Shown: one piece after another, positions 44,096 to 53,746 of the stretch
Layout: each line of letters begins with the position of its first letter
Numbering within the stretch: position 1 is the stretch's first letter
Assembly: GCF_000425745.1 (NCBI RefSeq)
Contig: NZ_AUEA01000014.1
Location: 1,554-65,553, forward strand
DNA length: 64,000 nt
From: Pseudomonas cremoricolorata DSM 17059 = NBRC 16634
GTDB taxonomy: Bacteria; Pseudomonadota; Gammaproteobacteria; Pseudomonadales; Pseudomonadaceae
Direction of reading: 5' to 3'
Notes under the pieces: generated by a model
Databases searched by the model: none
What the model was told of the DNA's origin: nothing
The model's input: the letters and a program-made list of their open reading frames with translations, nothing else
Translations under genes and position numbers: made by a program

Positions 44096-45115
44096 TTAGC
44101 GAAGCCTGCCAAGTTTGCTCCACAGCGATACCAGGCCGCTCTCCAACGCGCCGCTGGCGCTCATGCCGATGCGCTGGGGCAGGCTCTTGTGTTCGGCGTA
44201 GTGCAGGTGGAACAGGTTGGCTTCGCGGGCGCAGGTGCTGAGGTATTCGTCGCTGGTACCGAGCTCATCGACCAGTTGCCGGTTCAGCGCTGCGACGCCC
44301 AGCCAGACTTCGCCGGTGGCGACTTCGTCGATATGCAACTGGGGGCGGTAGCGGCCGACGAAGTCTTTGAACAGTTGATGCGTGACATCAAGGTCTTCCT
44401 GAAACTTTTCCCGGCCCTTTTCGGTGTTCTCGCCCAATACCGTGAGGGTACGCTTGTATTCACCGGCAGTGAGCACTTCGACATCGATGTCGTGTTTCTT
44501 CAACAGGCGATGGACGTTGGGCAACTGCGCCACCACACCAATCGAGCCGATCACGGCGAACGGGGCACTGACGATCTTCTCGCCGATGCAGGCCATCATG
44601 TAGCCGCCGCTGGCGGCGACCTTGTCGATGCACACCGTCAGTGGAATACCGGCCTGGCGAATGCGAGCCAGTTGCGAGGAGGCCAGGCCATAGCTGTGCA
44701 CCAGCCCACCGCCGCTTTCCAGGCGCAGAACCACTTCATCCTGCGGCGTGGCGAGGGTCAGCAGCGCGGTGATTTCGTGGCGCAAGTTGTCGGTGGCCGA
44801 GGCCTTGATATCGCCGTCGAAATCCAGCACGAACACCCGGCGCTTGTCCGCAGGCTTGGCCTTTTTCGACTTCTTGTCTGCCTTTGCCTGTTGCTTGCGC
44901 AGCAGCTTGAGCTGCGCCTTTTCCAGAAGGCCCGACTCCAGCCGCTCGCGCAGCTCTTTATAGAAGTCATTCAGGCGGGTGACCTGCAATTGCCCGCCAG
45001 CCTTGCGTCGCCCTTTGCCACGCAAGCCGGCGAAGGCCGACAACACGACCAGGACGGCAATGACCAAGGTGGCGGTTTTGGCGAGAAAGCTCGCGTACTC
45101 GGCAAGAAACTCCAC
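44096..45115 (-). CDS. sohB: Inner-membrane protease SohB (S49 family)
   Basis: SohB is a membrane-anchored serine peptidase related to signal-peptide peptidase SppA. A GTG start at 45115 gives 339 residues beginning with the normal E-F-L-A-E-Y-A-S-F and one hydrophobic anchor; an upstream ATG would add 32 residues of non-conserved sequence. The nucleophile Ser is in A-A-S-G-G-Y near residue 185, and the S-A-P-F-A-V-I-G-S-I-G-V segment follows. A Lys- and Ala-rich linker near 70-95 is typical. Confidence 0.92.
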   Translation of the reverse strand: MEFLAEYASFLAKTATLVIAVLVVLSAFAGLRGKGRRKAGGQLQVTRLNDFYKELRERLESGLLEKAQLKLLRKQQAKADKKSKKAKPADKRRVFVLDFDGDIKASATDNLRHEITALLTLATPQDEVVLRLESGGGLVHSYGLASSQLARIRQAGIPLTVCIDKVAASGGYMMACIGEKIVSAPFAVIGSIGVVAQLPNVHRLLKKHDIDVEVLTAGEYKRTLTVLGENTEKGREKFQEDLDVTHQLFKDFVGRYRPQLHIDEVATGEVWLGVAALNRQLVDELGTSDEYLSTCAREANLFHLHYAEHKSLPQRIGMSASGALESGLVSLWSKLGRLR

Positions 45116-45448
45116 AGTGCCCTCTACATTCGAAAATAAAGAGCCATCGTACCTAAGGGATCGTTCATTGGGTACGGCTTCGTCGACCCGCACCTTGGCG
45201 CCCGGGCACAAGACGGTCGCGACATGAATAACCTTGACGATACGGTCAACAAACGACGCAATAATCCATACGTGTGGTTACATTGAATGGCTGGTCAATA
45301 ATGATGGCAATGTGTAATCATTTTGCCGGAGTTTTCCAGAGGTGAGGATCACCTCGCACCCCACGCAGCGCTGCTGGAGCCAGATACCAGGGGTGGCGTG
45401 TCCACTCCAGGCTTTGGCGAGCTGCAGGCCAACGTTCAGGAGCAACCC
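45116..45448. other. Divergent promoter region between sohB and the chemoreceptor
   Basis: The stretch holds no supported gene. It must contain the promoters of sohB and of the chemoreceptor; I see an A/T-rich segment around 45270-45320 but no box that I can name with confidence. Confidence 0.4.
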
Positions 45449-47074
45449 ATGCAGTTTCGCAACATGAAGATCGGTAGACGGGCCGCCAGCGTATTCGCAT
45501 TACTTGGGGCGCTGGTGCTGATGATGGGGCTTGTGGCGCTCTATGAAACCCAGCAGATGGACAAAGCCACCGACGAAATTCGCCTGACCTGGACCCCCGC
45601 GGTGCTGGCGCTCAGCGGTGTCGGTACCGACATCGGCCGCGTACGCGCGCTGACCTTGCGCGCCATGCTCGATGATGATGCCGGTGAACGCAGCCGCAAC
45701 CTGGCCGAGACCGAGCGGGTCAACACTGCACTGCTGGGGCAAATTCAGCGCTACGCTGAAACCCTTGACGAAGCGGACGAAAAAGCCCTGTTCACCGCCT
45801 TCCAAAGCGCCTGGCAGCGCTACAGCGAGCTGCAGACGCAAGTGCTGCCGTTGATTGCCAGCGCTCAGGATACCCAGGCCAAGGCGCTGATTACCGGCCC
45901 ACTGGCAGCGGACGCCGATGCCATGATGAGCGCCTTGCAGGCACTGATCGCTTTCAACGGCAAGGGCGCCCAGGATGCCTCGCAATACTCGAGCGATGTG
46001 GCCGACGAGGCCTTCACCGCGCTGATCGCGGCGCTGGTGCTGATCATGCTGGCTCTGGCCGCCATCGCTACCCTGCTCACCCGCAGCATCGTCGTGCCCC
46101 TGGCCGATGCCGTTGCGGTGGCCGAGCGCGTCGCCACCGGCGACCTCACCCAAGACATCCAGGTGCATGGTCGCGACGAGCCGGCGTTGCTGCTGCGCGC
46201 CTTGAGCGGCATGCAACACAACCTGCGCGAGACTTTGCGGCAGATCGCCGCGTCCTCCGATCAGTTGGCCTCGGCCTCCGAAGAACTGCACACCGTCACC
46301 GAAGACACCAGCCGCGGCCTGCATCAACAAAGCGCGGAAATCGACCAGGCCGCTACGGCGGTCAATCAGATGACCGCAGCGGTCGAGGAAGTGGCGAGCA
46401 ATGCGGTCAGCACCGCCGATGCCTCCAAGGGTGCCGACCAGAACACCCGCGACGGCCGCGACCAGGTCAATCAGGCGCTGGCCTCGATCGAGCATCTGGT
46501 CAGTGACGTGGCCGGTACCGCACGAGAAATCGAGCAACTGGCCGGGCACGCCAACGAGATCAGCCGGGTGCTCGATGTAATTGGCGCGATTGCCGGGCAG
46601 ACCAACCTGCTGGCATTGAACGCCGCCATCGAGGCCGCCCGCGCCGGTGAAGCCGGGCGCGGTTTCGCCGTGGTGGCGGACGAAGTGCGGGCCCTGGCCC
46701 ATCGTACCCAGCAGTCGACCGAAGAAATCGAAGCGATGATCGCCGGCATCCAGACCGGCACCGGGCGCGCGGTCAGCGCCATGCAAAGCAGCCAGGGCCG
46801 CGCCAACGGCACCCTGGAGGTGGCCCAGGGTGCTGGGCAGGCGCTGGAAGTGATCGCCGAGGCCATTACCTCGATCAACCAGCGCAACCTGGTGATTGCC
46901 AGCGCCTCCGAAGAGCAGGCGCAGGTGGCACGCGAAGTCGACCGCAACCTGGTGAACATCCGTGACCTGGCGATGCAGACCTCTGCCGGCGCCAACCAGA
47001 CCAGCGCCGCCGCCCAGGACCTCTCGCGCCTTGCGCTCGACCTCAACGGCCTGGTCGCCAAGTTCAAGGTCTGA
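45449..47074 (+). CDS. Methyl-accepting chemotaxis protein
   Basis: This 541-residue chemoreceptor has a transmembrane segment near residues 11-30, a periplasmic four-helix-bundle sensor (residues ~32-190), a second transmembrane segment near 190-212 and a HAMP domain after it. The signalling domain contains the conserved tip [23 protein letters not shown] precedes ATG 45449. The ligand cannot be predicted; the sensor type (4HB_MCP) often binds organic acids or amino acids. No C-terminal CheR-tethering pentapeptide is seen. Confidence 0.93.
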   Translation: MQFRNMKIGRRAASVFALLGALVLMMGLVALYETQQMDKATDEIRLTWTPAVLALSGVGTDIGRVRALTLRAMLDDDAGERSRNLAETERVNTALLGQIQRYAETLDEADEKALFTAFQSAWQRYSELQTQVLPLIASAQDTQAKALITGPLAADADAMMSALQALIAFNGKGAQDASQYSSDVADEAFTALIAALVLIMLALAAIATLLTRSIVVPLADAVAVAERVATGDLTQDIQVHGRDEPALLLRALSGMQHNLRETLRQIAASSDQLASASEELHTVTEDTSRGLHQQSAEIDQAATAVNQMTAAVEEVASNAVSTADASKGADQNTRDGRDQVNQALASIEHLVSDVAGTAREIEQLAGHANEISRVLDVIGAIAGQTNLLALNAAIEAARAGEAGRGFAVVADEVRALAHRTQQSTEEIEAMIAGIQTGTGRAVSAMQSSQGRANGTLEVAQGAGQALEVIAEAITSINQRNLVIASASEEQAQVAREVDRNLVNIRDLAMQTSAGANQTSAAAQDLSRLALDLNGLVAKFKV

Positions 47075-47098
47075 CCCCAGGCACGCAACGACCACAAT

Positions 47099-47128
47099 GA
47101 AAAAGGGCCGCATAGTGCGGCCCTTCTT
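47099..47128. terminator. Bidirectional terminator between chemoreceptor and permease
   Basis: AAGGGCCGCA and TGCGGCCCTT pair around a short loop; a T-rich tract follows on the plus strand and a T-run on the minus strand. Both converging genes end here. Confidence 0.85.
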
Positions 47129-47149
47129 GTTTCACTGGTGCTGCGCCGA

Positions 47150-48562
47150 TCAGTTGCCGACGGTGACTGGCTTGGGCGCCTTGGCTGCCTTGGCTGCCTT
47201 GGCGCGGGTGGCCAGGCAGTAGTAGAGCGGCGCGGTCACCAGCAGGCCGAACAGCCAGGACAGGTCTGCACCCTCGATCAGGTTCGAATACGGACCGACA
47301 TACAGCGCAGTGTTGGCGAACGGCAGCTGCACCAGGATGCCGCAGGCGTAAGCGATGATCGCGTGGTGGTTGAAGCGGCCGTAGATACCGCCGTCGGCGC
47401 TGAAGATCGAGGCGATGTCGTACTGGCCTTTCTTGATCAAATAGAAGTCGATCAGGTTGATCGCCGCCCAGGGCACCAGCACCACCAGCAATGCCAGGAT
47501 CAGGCCGATGAACTGGCTGATGAAGTTGGCCGAGGCATTCAGCGCGACCGCACCACAGGCCAGCAGGATCACCGCCGCCAGCACCACGCGCACCTTCACG
47601 CTGGGGGTCCAGGTGGCGAAGAAAGTCTGGATCGCGGTGACTATCGACAGCACGGCGCCATACAGGTTGAGGGCGTTGTGACTGATGATGTTGAGCAGGA
47701 ACAGCACCATCAGGATCGGGCCCAGCCAGCCGGTGGCCTGCTTCACTGCATCCATGGCCTCGACCCCTTCCGGCACGCTCAGCACCGCGATGGCACCGAA
47801 GCTGAAGCACAGGATGGTGCCCAGGGTGGCGCCAAAATAAGTGGCCCAGAACGGTTTGGCGATGCCGATTTCACGCGGCAGGTAGCGCGAATAGTCCGAG
47901 GTATAGGGCGAGAAGCTGATCTGCCAGATGGTGCCCAGCGACACCGTGGCGATGAAGCCCGACAGGTTGAAGGCGCCACGGCTGAAGAAGTCGGCCGGCA
48001 GCTCCTGGGTGAACATCATGATGAAGCCTGCCAGCAGCGCCGAACCCATGACCCAGGTCCCGATGCGGTTGAGGCTATGGATGAAGCGGTAGCCGATCAC
48101 GCCGATGGCCGTGGCGCTGAGGGCGCCCACCACGATCGCAGTAGGCATCGGCACGCTGGGCGCGATGCCATGGATCGACTTGCCCGCCAGCACGATGTTG
48201 GAAATGAAGAAGCCGACATAGATGAGCGCGGTGAAGAACACGATCAGCAAGGCGCCGTAGCGACCGAACTGGCCGCGGCTCTGCACCATCTGCGGAATGC
48301 CCAGCTGTGGCCCCTGGGCCGACGCCAGGGCGAGTACCACACCGCCCAGCAGATGACCCAGGGCGATAGCGATCAGGCCCCAGAGCAGATTCAGATGGAA
48401 CACCTGAACCACCATGGCTCCGGTGACGATGGGCAGCGGTGCGATGTTGGTACTGAACCAGAGGGTGAACAGGTCGCGCGCCTTCCCGTGGCGCTCGGCA
48501 GGTGGAACGTAATCGACCGTGTGATTCTCGACAAACTGCTTTTGCGAAGACGGCTGGGACAT
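47150..48562 (-). CDS. NCS1-family permease (purine/cytosine permease-like)
   Basis: The 470-residue protein has about twelve hydrophobic segments and NCS1 family motifs: an early L-W-F-S-T-N-I-A-P near residue 34 and I-S-H-N-A-L-N-L-Y-G-A near 300. NCS1 carriers import nucleobases, hydantoins, allantoin or related heterocycles. It is divergent from the oxidoreductase cluster starting at 48879 and shares the GGTAT-type operator motif in its promoter, so it probably brings in that cluster's substrate. CodB is the best-known relative, but no cytosine deaminase is nearby. Confidence 0.88.
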   Translation of the reverse strand: MSQPSSQKQFVENHTVDYVPPAERHGKARDLFTLWFSTNIAPLPIVTGAMVVQVFHLNLLWGLIAIALGHLLGGVVLALASAQGPQLGIPQMVQSRGQFGRYGALLIVFFTALIYVGFFISNIVLAGKSIHGIAPSVPMPTAIVVGALSATAIGVIGYRFIHSLNRIGTWVMGSALLAGFIMMFTQELPADFFSRGAFNLSGFIATVSLGTIWQISFSPYTSDYSRYLPREIGIAKPFWATYFGATLGTILCFSFGAIAVLSVPEGVEAMDAVKQATGWLGPILMVLFLLNIISHNALNLYGAVLSIVTAIQTFFATWTPSVKVRVVLAAVILLACGAVALNASANFISQFIGLILALLVVLVPWAAINLIDFYLIKKGQYDIASIFSADGGIYGRFNHHAIIAYACGILVQLPFANTALYVGPYSNLIEGADLSWLFGLLVTAPLYYCLATRAKAAKAAKAPKPVTVGN

Positions 48563-48638
48563 AGGATTTGAGCTCGGAGATCATTTTTATCGTTGTAGGA
48601 AACCGCATCGGGGCGGCCTCTCTGCTGAAGACCATATT

Positions 48639-48650
48639 ATGGTATTCCAA
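48639..48650. promoter_or_regulatory. GGTAT-type operator upstream of the permease (degenerate copy)
   Basis: ATGGTATTCCAA resembles the two perfect or near-perfect copies at 48812 and 50716. It lies about 77 bases upstream of the permease start. FCD-type GntR regulators commonly bind TGGTATACCA-like palindromes. Confidence 0.55.
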
Positions 48651-48811
48651 GCTTTTGACAACACTGATCCGCATCTGAAATGCGCCTCTGATCCGCTTGC
48701 CGCATGTGCTGAATGGGCTGAAGAAACGCTTCAGCACCCCGTATTCATTGGGTTTTTACCACTCATCATGTGGAACTTGGCAAAGAAATTTCCGCTTGCA
48801 AATTAGGTATT

Positions 48812-48823
48812 ACGGTATACCAT
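48812..48823. promoter_or_regulatory. GGTATACC operator upstream of flavin reductase 1
   Basis: ACGGTATACCAT, followed by CAGACA, lies 56 bases upstream of the first flavin reductase. The same string extended by CAGACA recurs before the AA_synth gene. It is probably bound by the GntR/FCD regulator at 54817. Confidence 0.7.
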
Positions 48824-48878
48824 CAGACACATCAACGATAAAAAGCGGCCTACCGCTCTCCCCTGCGAGGACCCCGTC

Positions 48879-49364
48879 ATGATCGACGCAACTGTCTATA
48901 AGCACGTCCTGGGCTCTTTCCCCTCCGGCGTCACGGTCATCACCACTCTGGATGACGACGGCGCAATCGTCGGCCTGACCGCCAGTGCCTTTTCCTCCCT
49001 GTCGATGGACCCGCCGCTGGTGCTGTTCTGCCCCAACTACAGCTCCGAATCCTATCCTGTCCTGATTCAGAAGAAGCGCTTCGCCATTCACCTCCTGTCA
49101 GGTGAACAGCAGGCCGAGGCCTATGCCTTCGCCCGCAAAGGCAAAGACAAGGCAGCCGGTATCCAATGGAGCCTGAGCGAGCTGGGCAATCCGATTCTGG
49201 CTGGCGCCACGGCAGTCATCGAATGCGAGTTGTGGCGCGAATACGAAGGCGGTGATCACGCCATCATGGTCGGCAAGGTGCAGAACCTGATCGTCCCTGA
49301 GCAGGCCCCGCAGCCGCTGGTGTACTGCCACGGCAAAATGGCCAGCCTGCCCGCCCTGGCCTGA
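48879..49364 (+). CDS. Flavin reductase family protein 1
   Basis: This 161-residue protein is of the flavin reductase / HpaC-RutF type, which supplies reduced FMN to a partner monooxygenase. Motifs are G-S-F-P-S-G-V-T-V-I-T near residue 12, G-L-T-A-S-A-F-S near 32 and K-R-F-A-I-H-L-L near 65. It is ungapped and strongly similar to the second copy at 53747. The LLM monooxygenase that it would serve starts 98 bases downstream. Confidence 0.9.
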   Translation: MIDATVYKHVLGSFPSGVTVITTLDDDGAIVGLTASAFSSLSMDPPLVLFCPNYSSESYPVLIQKKRFAIHLLSGEQQAEAYAFARKGKDKAAGIQWSLSELGNPILAGATAVIECELWREYEGGDHAIMVGKVQNLIVPEQAPQPLVYCHGKMASLPALA

Positions 49365-49462
49365 ATCTCCTTTATTAGTGCGACGGTCGCCGACGGCGTC
49401 CGTCCTTCGATCTGCCGCTGGCCCAGCCAGGCGACACCTTTCACGCGTCGAGGAAATGCCCC

Positions 49463-50506
49463 ATGAAATTTTCGCTGTTCGTGCACATGGAACGTTGGGA
49501 TGACCAGGTCAGCCACCGCCAGTTGTTCGAAGACCTCACCGAACTGACCCTGATGGCCGAAGCAGGCGGGTTCAGCACGGTATGGATCGGCGAGCACCAC
49601 GCTATGGAATACACCATTTCGCCAAGCCCCATGCCGCTGCTGGCCTACCTGGCCGCGCGCACCGAGACCATCCACCTGGGTGCCGGCACCATCATTGCGC
49701 CGTTCTGGAACCCGATCCGGGTTGCCGGTGAATGCGCCCTGCTCGACGTCATTAGCAACGGTCGCATGGAAGTGGGCCTGGCCCGTGGCGCCTACCAGTT
49801 CGAGTTCGACCGCATGGCCAACGGCATGCCGGCCACCGACGGTGGCAAGGCCCTGCGGGAAATGGTGCCAGTGGTACGCAAGCTGTGGGAAGGCGACTAC
49901 GCCTTCGAAGGCGAGGTGTACAAATTCCCCACCTCCACCAGCGTACCCAAGCCCGTGCAAGCCGGCATGCCGCCGATGTGGATCGCCGCCCGCGACCCTG
50001 ACTCGCACAATTTCGCGGTGAAGAACGGCTGCAACGTGATGGTCACGCCGCTGATGAAGGGCGATGAAGAAGTGCTCGACCTGAAGAACAAGTTCCAGGC
50101 CGCACTGGACAACAACCCCGAGGTGCCGCGCCCGCAATTGATGGTGCTGCGTCACACCCACGTGCACAGCGCCGATGAGCCCGATGGCTGGAAGATCGGT
50201 GCCCAGGCGATCTCGCGCTTCTACCGCACCTTCGATGCCTGGTTCGGCAACAAGACCACCCCGGTCAACGGCTTCCTTGAGCCGAGCCCGGAATCGAAGT
50301 TCGCCGAAGTGCCGGCCTTCGACCTGAACAACATCCGCAAGAACACCATGATCGGCACCCCCGAAGAGGTCATCGCGCGGATCAAGTACTACCAAGAACT
50401 GGGCGTCGATGAGTTCAGCTTCTGGTGCGACAACAGCTTGCCCCACGCCGAGAAGAAAAAATCCCTTGAGCTGTTCATCAAGGAAGTGGTGCCGGCGTTC
50501 GCCTGA
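49463..50506 (+). CDS. LLM-class (luciferase-like) flavin-dependent monooxygenase
   Basis: The 347-residue TIM-barrel protein belongs to the bacterial luciferase family: M-K-F-S-L-F-V-H, W-I-G-E-H-H-A near residue 48, L-G-A-G-T-I-I near 72 and N-P-I-R-V-A-G-E near 84. Such enzymes use FMNH2 and oxygen to oxidise or open rings, as RutA does with uracil. Two dedicated flavin reductases in the cluster fit this role. The substrate is unknown. A terminator follows at 50537. Confidence 0.9.
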   Translation: MKFSLFVHMERWDDQVSHRQLFEDLTELTLMAEAGGFSTVWIGEHHAMEYTISPSPMPLLAYLAARTETIHLGAGTIIAPFWNPIRVAGECALLDVISNGRMEVGLARGAYQFEFDRMANGMPATDGGKALREMVPVVRKLWEGDYAFEGEVYKFPTSTSVPKPVQAGMPPMWIAARDPDSHNFAVKNGCNVMVTPLMKGDEEVLDLKNKFQAALDNNPEVPRPQLMVLRHTHVHSADEPDGWKIGAQAISRFYRTFDAWFGNKTTPVNGFLEPSPESKFAEVPAFDLNNIRKNTMIGTPEEVIARIKYYQELGVDEFSFWCDNSLPHAEKKKSLELFIKEVVPAFA

Positions 50507-50536
50507 ATTCCCATTACCTGAATGATTGCGGGATCG

Positions 50537-50583
50537 GCCCGCTTGCAAAGGCCCGCACGGGCCCTGTAAGCGGGCTTTTTTTT
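50537..50583 (+). terminator. Terminator after the LLM monooxygenase
   Basis: GCCCGCTT and AAGCGGGC form the outer stem around an inner GGCCCG hairpin, followed by eight T. It separates the first two genes from the operon starting at 50766. Confidence 0.88.
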
Positions 50584-50715
50584 GCGTCGCAGGGCAGCGG
50601 TTTGCAGGCTCGATGATGGTCATTCAGCACAGTCGACCGGCAATTGTGAGGATCAGCAAACCCTTCGTCCCCCACTGCGGGGATTTTTGCAGGCAGGCCT
50701 TGCAGAACAAATATT

Positions 50716-50727
50716 ATGGTATACCAT
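50716..50727. promoter_or_regulatory. GGTATACC operator upstream of the AA_synth gene
   Basis: ATGGTATACCAT is a perfect 12-bp palindrome 39 bases upstream of the AA_synth start, followed by CAGACA as in the copy at 48812. It marks the promoter of the second operon of the cluster. Confidence 0.75.
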
Positions 50728-50765
50728 CAGACAACAAGACCCCATAACCTCCCCAGGAGCCGCTC

Positions 50766-51362
50766 ATGAGTTTCGAAATCCGCAAGATCGTCACCTACTC
50801 CGAAGAAACCCGCATCGAAGGTTTCAAAGCCACTGACAAGCCTGTAACCATGGTCGGTCTGGCCGTGGTGATCAAGAACCCATGGGCGGGCCGCGGCTTC
50901 GTTGATGATCTGAAGCCGGAAATCCGCGCCAACTGCTCCGAGCTGGGCGAGCTGATGGTCGAGCGTCTGGTGGCTGCCATCGGCGGCGCCGACAAGATCG
51001 AAGCCTACGGCAAAGCCGCTGTGGTCGGCGCCGATGGCGAGATCGAGCACGCCTCGGCGGTGATCCACACCCTGCGCTTCGGCAACCACTACCGCGAAGC
51101 GGTACAGGCCAAGAGCTACCTGAGCTTCACCAACAAGCGTGGTGGCCCAGGCACGTCGATCCAGATCCCGATGATGCAGAAAGACGACGAAGGCCTGCGC
51201 TCGCACTACATCACTCTGGAAATGCAGATCGAAGACGCGCCGCGTGCCGACGAGATCGTCGTGGTCCTGGGCGCTGCCGACGGTGGCCGCCTGCACCCGC
51301 GCATCGGCAACCGTTACATCGACCTGGAAGAACTGGCTGCCGAGAAAGCCAACGCTCAATAA
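50766..51362 (+). CDS. AA_synth (DUF1185, PF06684) family protein
   Basis: The 198-residue protein matches the AA_synth family (opening E-I-R-K-I-V-T-Y-S-E-E, then G-R-G-F-V-D-D-L and G-K-A-A-V-V-G near residue 80). The family structure is described as a variant of the chorismate mutase fold with a proposed role in amino-acid metabolism; no enzymatic reaction is firmly known. Its place between a flavin monooxygenase and an alpha/beta hydrolase suggests that it acts on a ring-cleavage intermediate, which is inference. A GC-rich hairpin sits between it and the next gene. Confidence 0.82.
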   Translation: MSFEIRKIVTYSEETRIEGFKATDKPVTMVGLAVVIKNPWAGRGFVDDLKPEIRANCSELGELMVERLVAAIGGADKIEAYGKAAVVGADGEIEHASAVIHTLRFGNHYREAVQAKSYLSFTNKRGGPGTSIQIPMMQKDDEGLRSHYITLEMQIEDAPRADEIVVVLGAADGGRLHPRIGNRYIDLEELAAEKANAQ

Positions 51363-51419
51363 CAACAACCAGATGGGAAGGAGCGCCGTGCGCGCTCCAT
51401 CCCGCAAGGAGCGTCATCC

Positions 51420-52253
51420 ATGATTCAGCCTGTCGCTGAACGTACTCCGGCCGGGACCAGCTATTTCAGCCAAGGCCAGGGGCAACCTGTGGTGCTGATC
51501 CACGGCGTGGGTCTGAACAAGGAAATGTGGGGTGGCCAGGTGGTCGGTCTTGCGGCCGATTACCGGGTCATCTGCTACGACATGCTCGGCCATGGCCAGA
51601 GCCGCGTGCCGGCCGCCGACACACCCCTGCAAGGCTACGCTGACCAGCTCGCCGAATTGCTCGACCACCTGCAGATCCCGCAGGCCACGGTCATCGGCTT
51701 CTCCATGGGCGGCCTGGTTGCCCGCGCCTTCGCCCTCGCCTACGCGCAGCGCGTCTCGGCGCTGGTCGTGCTCAACAGCGTGTTCAACCGCTCGCCCGAG
51801 CAGAGCGCCGGGGTCATCGCCCGCGCCGCCCAGGCAGCCGAACTGGGCCCCGACGCCAACGTCGACGCGGCCCTCGAACGCTGGTTCAGCCGCGAGTACA
51901 AGGCCGCCAACCCGGCGCAGGTCGCGGCCATCCGCCAGGTGCTGGCCAACAACGACCCGCAGGGCTATCACACCACCTATTCGCTGTTCGCCACCCAGGA
52001 CATGTACCGCGCCGATGACCTCGGCCGCATCCAGGTGCCGACCTTGATCGCCACCGGCGAGCTCGACGCCGGTTCGACCCCGGCCATGGCCCGCCAGTTG
52101 GCCGCGCGCATCCCCAATGCGCAATGCGCAGTGCTTGCCGAACAACGCCACATGATGCCCGTGGAAGCGCCGCGTGAAGTCAACAAGATGCTGCTGGACT
52201 TCCTCCGGCAAGCCCGTACTCTCACCGAATCCGCCAAGGGAATAGTTGCATGA
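51420..52253 (+). CDS. Alpha/beta-fold hydrolase
   Basis: The 277-residue hydrolase has the oxyanion H-G-V-G near residue 25, the nucleophile elbow G-F-S-M-G-G near 95 and the catalytic His in Q-R-H-M-M-P near 242. RutD-like and 3-oxoadipate-enol-lactonase-like hydrolases have this size and layout. It overlaps the dehydrogenase start by four bases (ATGA). In the cluster it could hydrolyse an ester, lactone or carbamate released by the oxygenase. Confidence 0.87.
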   Translation: MIQPVAERTPAGTSYFSQGQGQPVVLIHGVGLNKEMWGGQVVGLAADYRVICYDMLGHGQSRVPAADTPLQGYADQLAELLDHLQIPQATVIGFSMGGLVARAFALAYAQRVSALVVLNSVFNRSPEQSAGVIARAAQAAELGPDANVDAALERWFSREYKAANPAQVAAIRQVLANNDPQGYHTTYSLFATQDMYRADDLGRIQVPTLIATGELDAGSTPAMARQLAARIPNAQCAVLAEQRHMMPVEAPREVNKMLLDFLRQARTLTESAKGIVA

Positions 52254-53731
52254 CCCTCGTACGTTTCCAGATGTGCATCGACGGCCAATGGGTCGACGCC
52301 CAGAATGGCAAGACCTTCGACAGTCTCAATCCGGCCACCGCGCAAGCCTGGTCGCAACTGCCCGACGCCGATGAAGCGGACGTCGAGCTGGCCGTGCAGG
52401 CGGCCCAGCGCGCCTTCGACAGCAGCGCCTGGCGCGGCCTCACCGCCACCGCCCGCGGCAAGCTGCTGCGGCGTCTTGGCGAGCTGATCGCTGAAAACAA
52501 AGAGCACCTCGCGCAGCTCGAAAGCCGTGACAACGGCAAGCTGATTCGCGAAACCCGCGGCCAGGTCGGTTACCTGCCCGAGTTCTTCCATTACACCGCA
52601 GGCCTTGCCGACAAGCTCGAGGGCGGCACGCTGCCGCTGGATAAACCCGACCTGTTCGCCTACACCGTGCACGAGCCGATCGGTGTGGTGGCTGGCATCA
52701 TTCCGTGGAACAGCCCGCTGTACCTCACGGCGATCAAACTGGCCCCGGCCCTGGCGGCCGGCAACACGATCGTGCTCAAGCCCTCCGAACACGCCTCGGC
52801 GACCATTCTTGAACTGGCCCGCCTGGCCCTGGAAGCCGGCTTCCCGGCCGGTGTGGTCAATGTCGTGACCGGCTACGGCCCAAGCGCCGGCGCCGCCCTC
52901 ACCCGCCACCCGCTGGTACGCAAGATCGCCTTCACCGGCGGCGCCGCGACCGCGCGCCATGTGGTGCGCAGCAGCGCCGAGAACTTCGCCAAGCTGTCGC
53001 TGGAACTAGGTGGCAAGTCGCCCAACATCATCTTCGCCGACGCCGACCTGGACAGCGCCATCAACGGTGCGGTTGCCGGCATCTATGCCGCCTCCGGGCA
53101 AAGCTGCGTGGCCGGCTCACGGCTGCTGGTGCAGGATGAAATCTTCGATGAGTTCGTCAGCCGCCTGATCGAGCGCGCCAAGCGTATTCGCATCGGCAAC
53201 CCGGCCGACGACGCCAGCGAAATGGGCCCGATGGCCACCGCCCAGCAACTGGCGGTGGTCGAAGGTCTGGTCGCTGCGGCCAAGGCCGAAGGCGCCAAGC
53301 TGCACTTGGGCGGCAAGCGTGCCCAGGTCGAGGGTGACGGCTGGTTCTACGAGCCGACCTTGTTCGAATGCGACAGCAACTCGATGACCATCATGCAGGA
53401 AGAGGTGTTCGGCCCGGTCGCTGCGGTGATCCGCTTCAAGACCGAGCAAGAAGCGCTGGAGATGGCCAACGACTCGCAGTTCGGCCTGGCCGCCGGCATC
53501 TGGACCCGCGACCTGGGCCGCGCCCACCGCTTGGCGCGCGACGTGCGTTCGGGGATCATCTGGGTCAATACCTATCGCGCCGTCTCGGCCATGGCGCCGA
53601 TCGGTGGTTTCAAGAACAGCGGCTACGGCCGCGAGAGCGGCATCGATTCGGTGCTTGCCTATACCGAGCTGAAGACCGTGTGGATCAACCTGTCCACCGC
53701 GCCGATGCCCGATCCATTCGTGATGCGCTGA
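52250..53731 (+). CDS. NAD(P)-dependent aldehyde dehydrogenase
   Basis: The 493-residue enzyme has the catalytic Cys in S-G-Q-S-C-V-A-G near residue 285, the general-base Glu in L-E-L-G-G-K-S-P near 250 and the N-terminal cofactor site (V-L-K-P-S-E-H). The usual F-T-G-S motif reads F-T-G-G-A here. It oxidises an aldehyde produced by the pathway. It is translationally coupled to the hydrolase and followed 15 bases later by flavin reductase 2. Confidence 0.93.
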   Translation: MTLVRFQMCIDGQWVDAQNGKTFDSLNPATAQAWSQLPDADEADVELAVQAAQRAFDSSAWRGLTATARGKLLRRLGELIAENKEHLAQLESRDNGKLIRETRGQVGYLPEFFHYTAGLADKLEGGTLPLDKPDLFAYTVHEPIGVVAGIIPWNSPLYLTAIKLAPALAAGNTIVLKPSEHASATILELARLALEAGFPAGVVNVVTGYGPSAGAALTRHPLVRKIAFTGGAATARHVVRSSAENFAKLSLELGGKSPNIIFADADLDSAINGAVAGIYAASGQSCVAGSRLLVQDEIFDEFVSRLIERAKRIRIGNPADDASEMGPMATAQQLAVVEGLVAAAKAEGAKLHLGGKRAQVEGDGWFYEPTLFECDSNSMTIMQEEVFGPVAAVIRFKTEQEALEMANDSQFGLAAGIWTRDLGRAHRLARDVRSGIIWVNTYRAVSAMAPIGGFKNSGYGRESGIDSVLAYTELKTVWINLSTAPMPDPFVMR

Positions 53732-53746
53732 AGAGGTAACGCCAAG

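Noticed and set aside
43931..45139. 402-codon plus-strand frame
   Set aside because: It is antisense to sohB, which has the serine-protease motif and family length.
45500..47113. 537-codon minus-strand frame
   Set aside because: It is antisense to the chemoreceptor, which has all expected domains.
47138..48571. 477-codon plus-strand frame
   Set aside because: It is antisense to the NCS1 permease and is full of Gln, His, Arg and Asp, as expected from reversed membrane-protein codons.
49256..50623. 455-codon minus-strand frame
   Set aside because: It covers the LLM monooxygenase in antisense; the plus-strand gene has clear motifs and a ribosome site.
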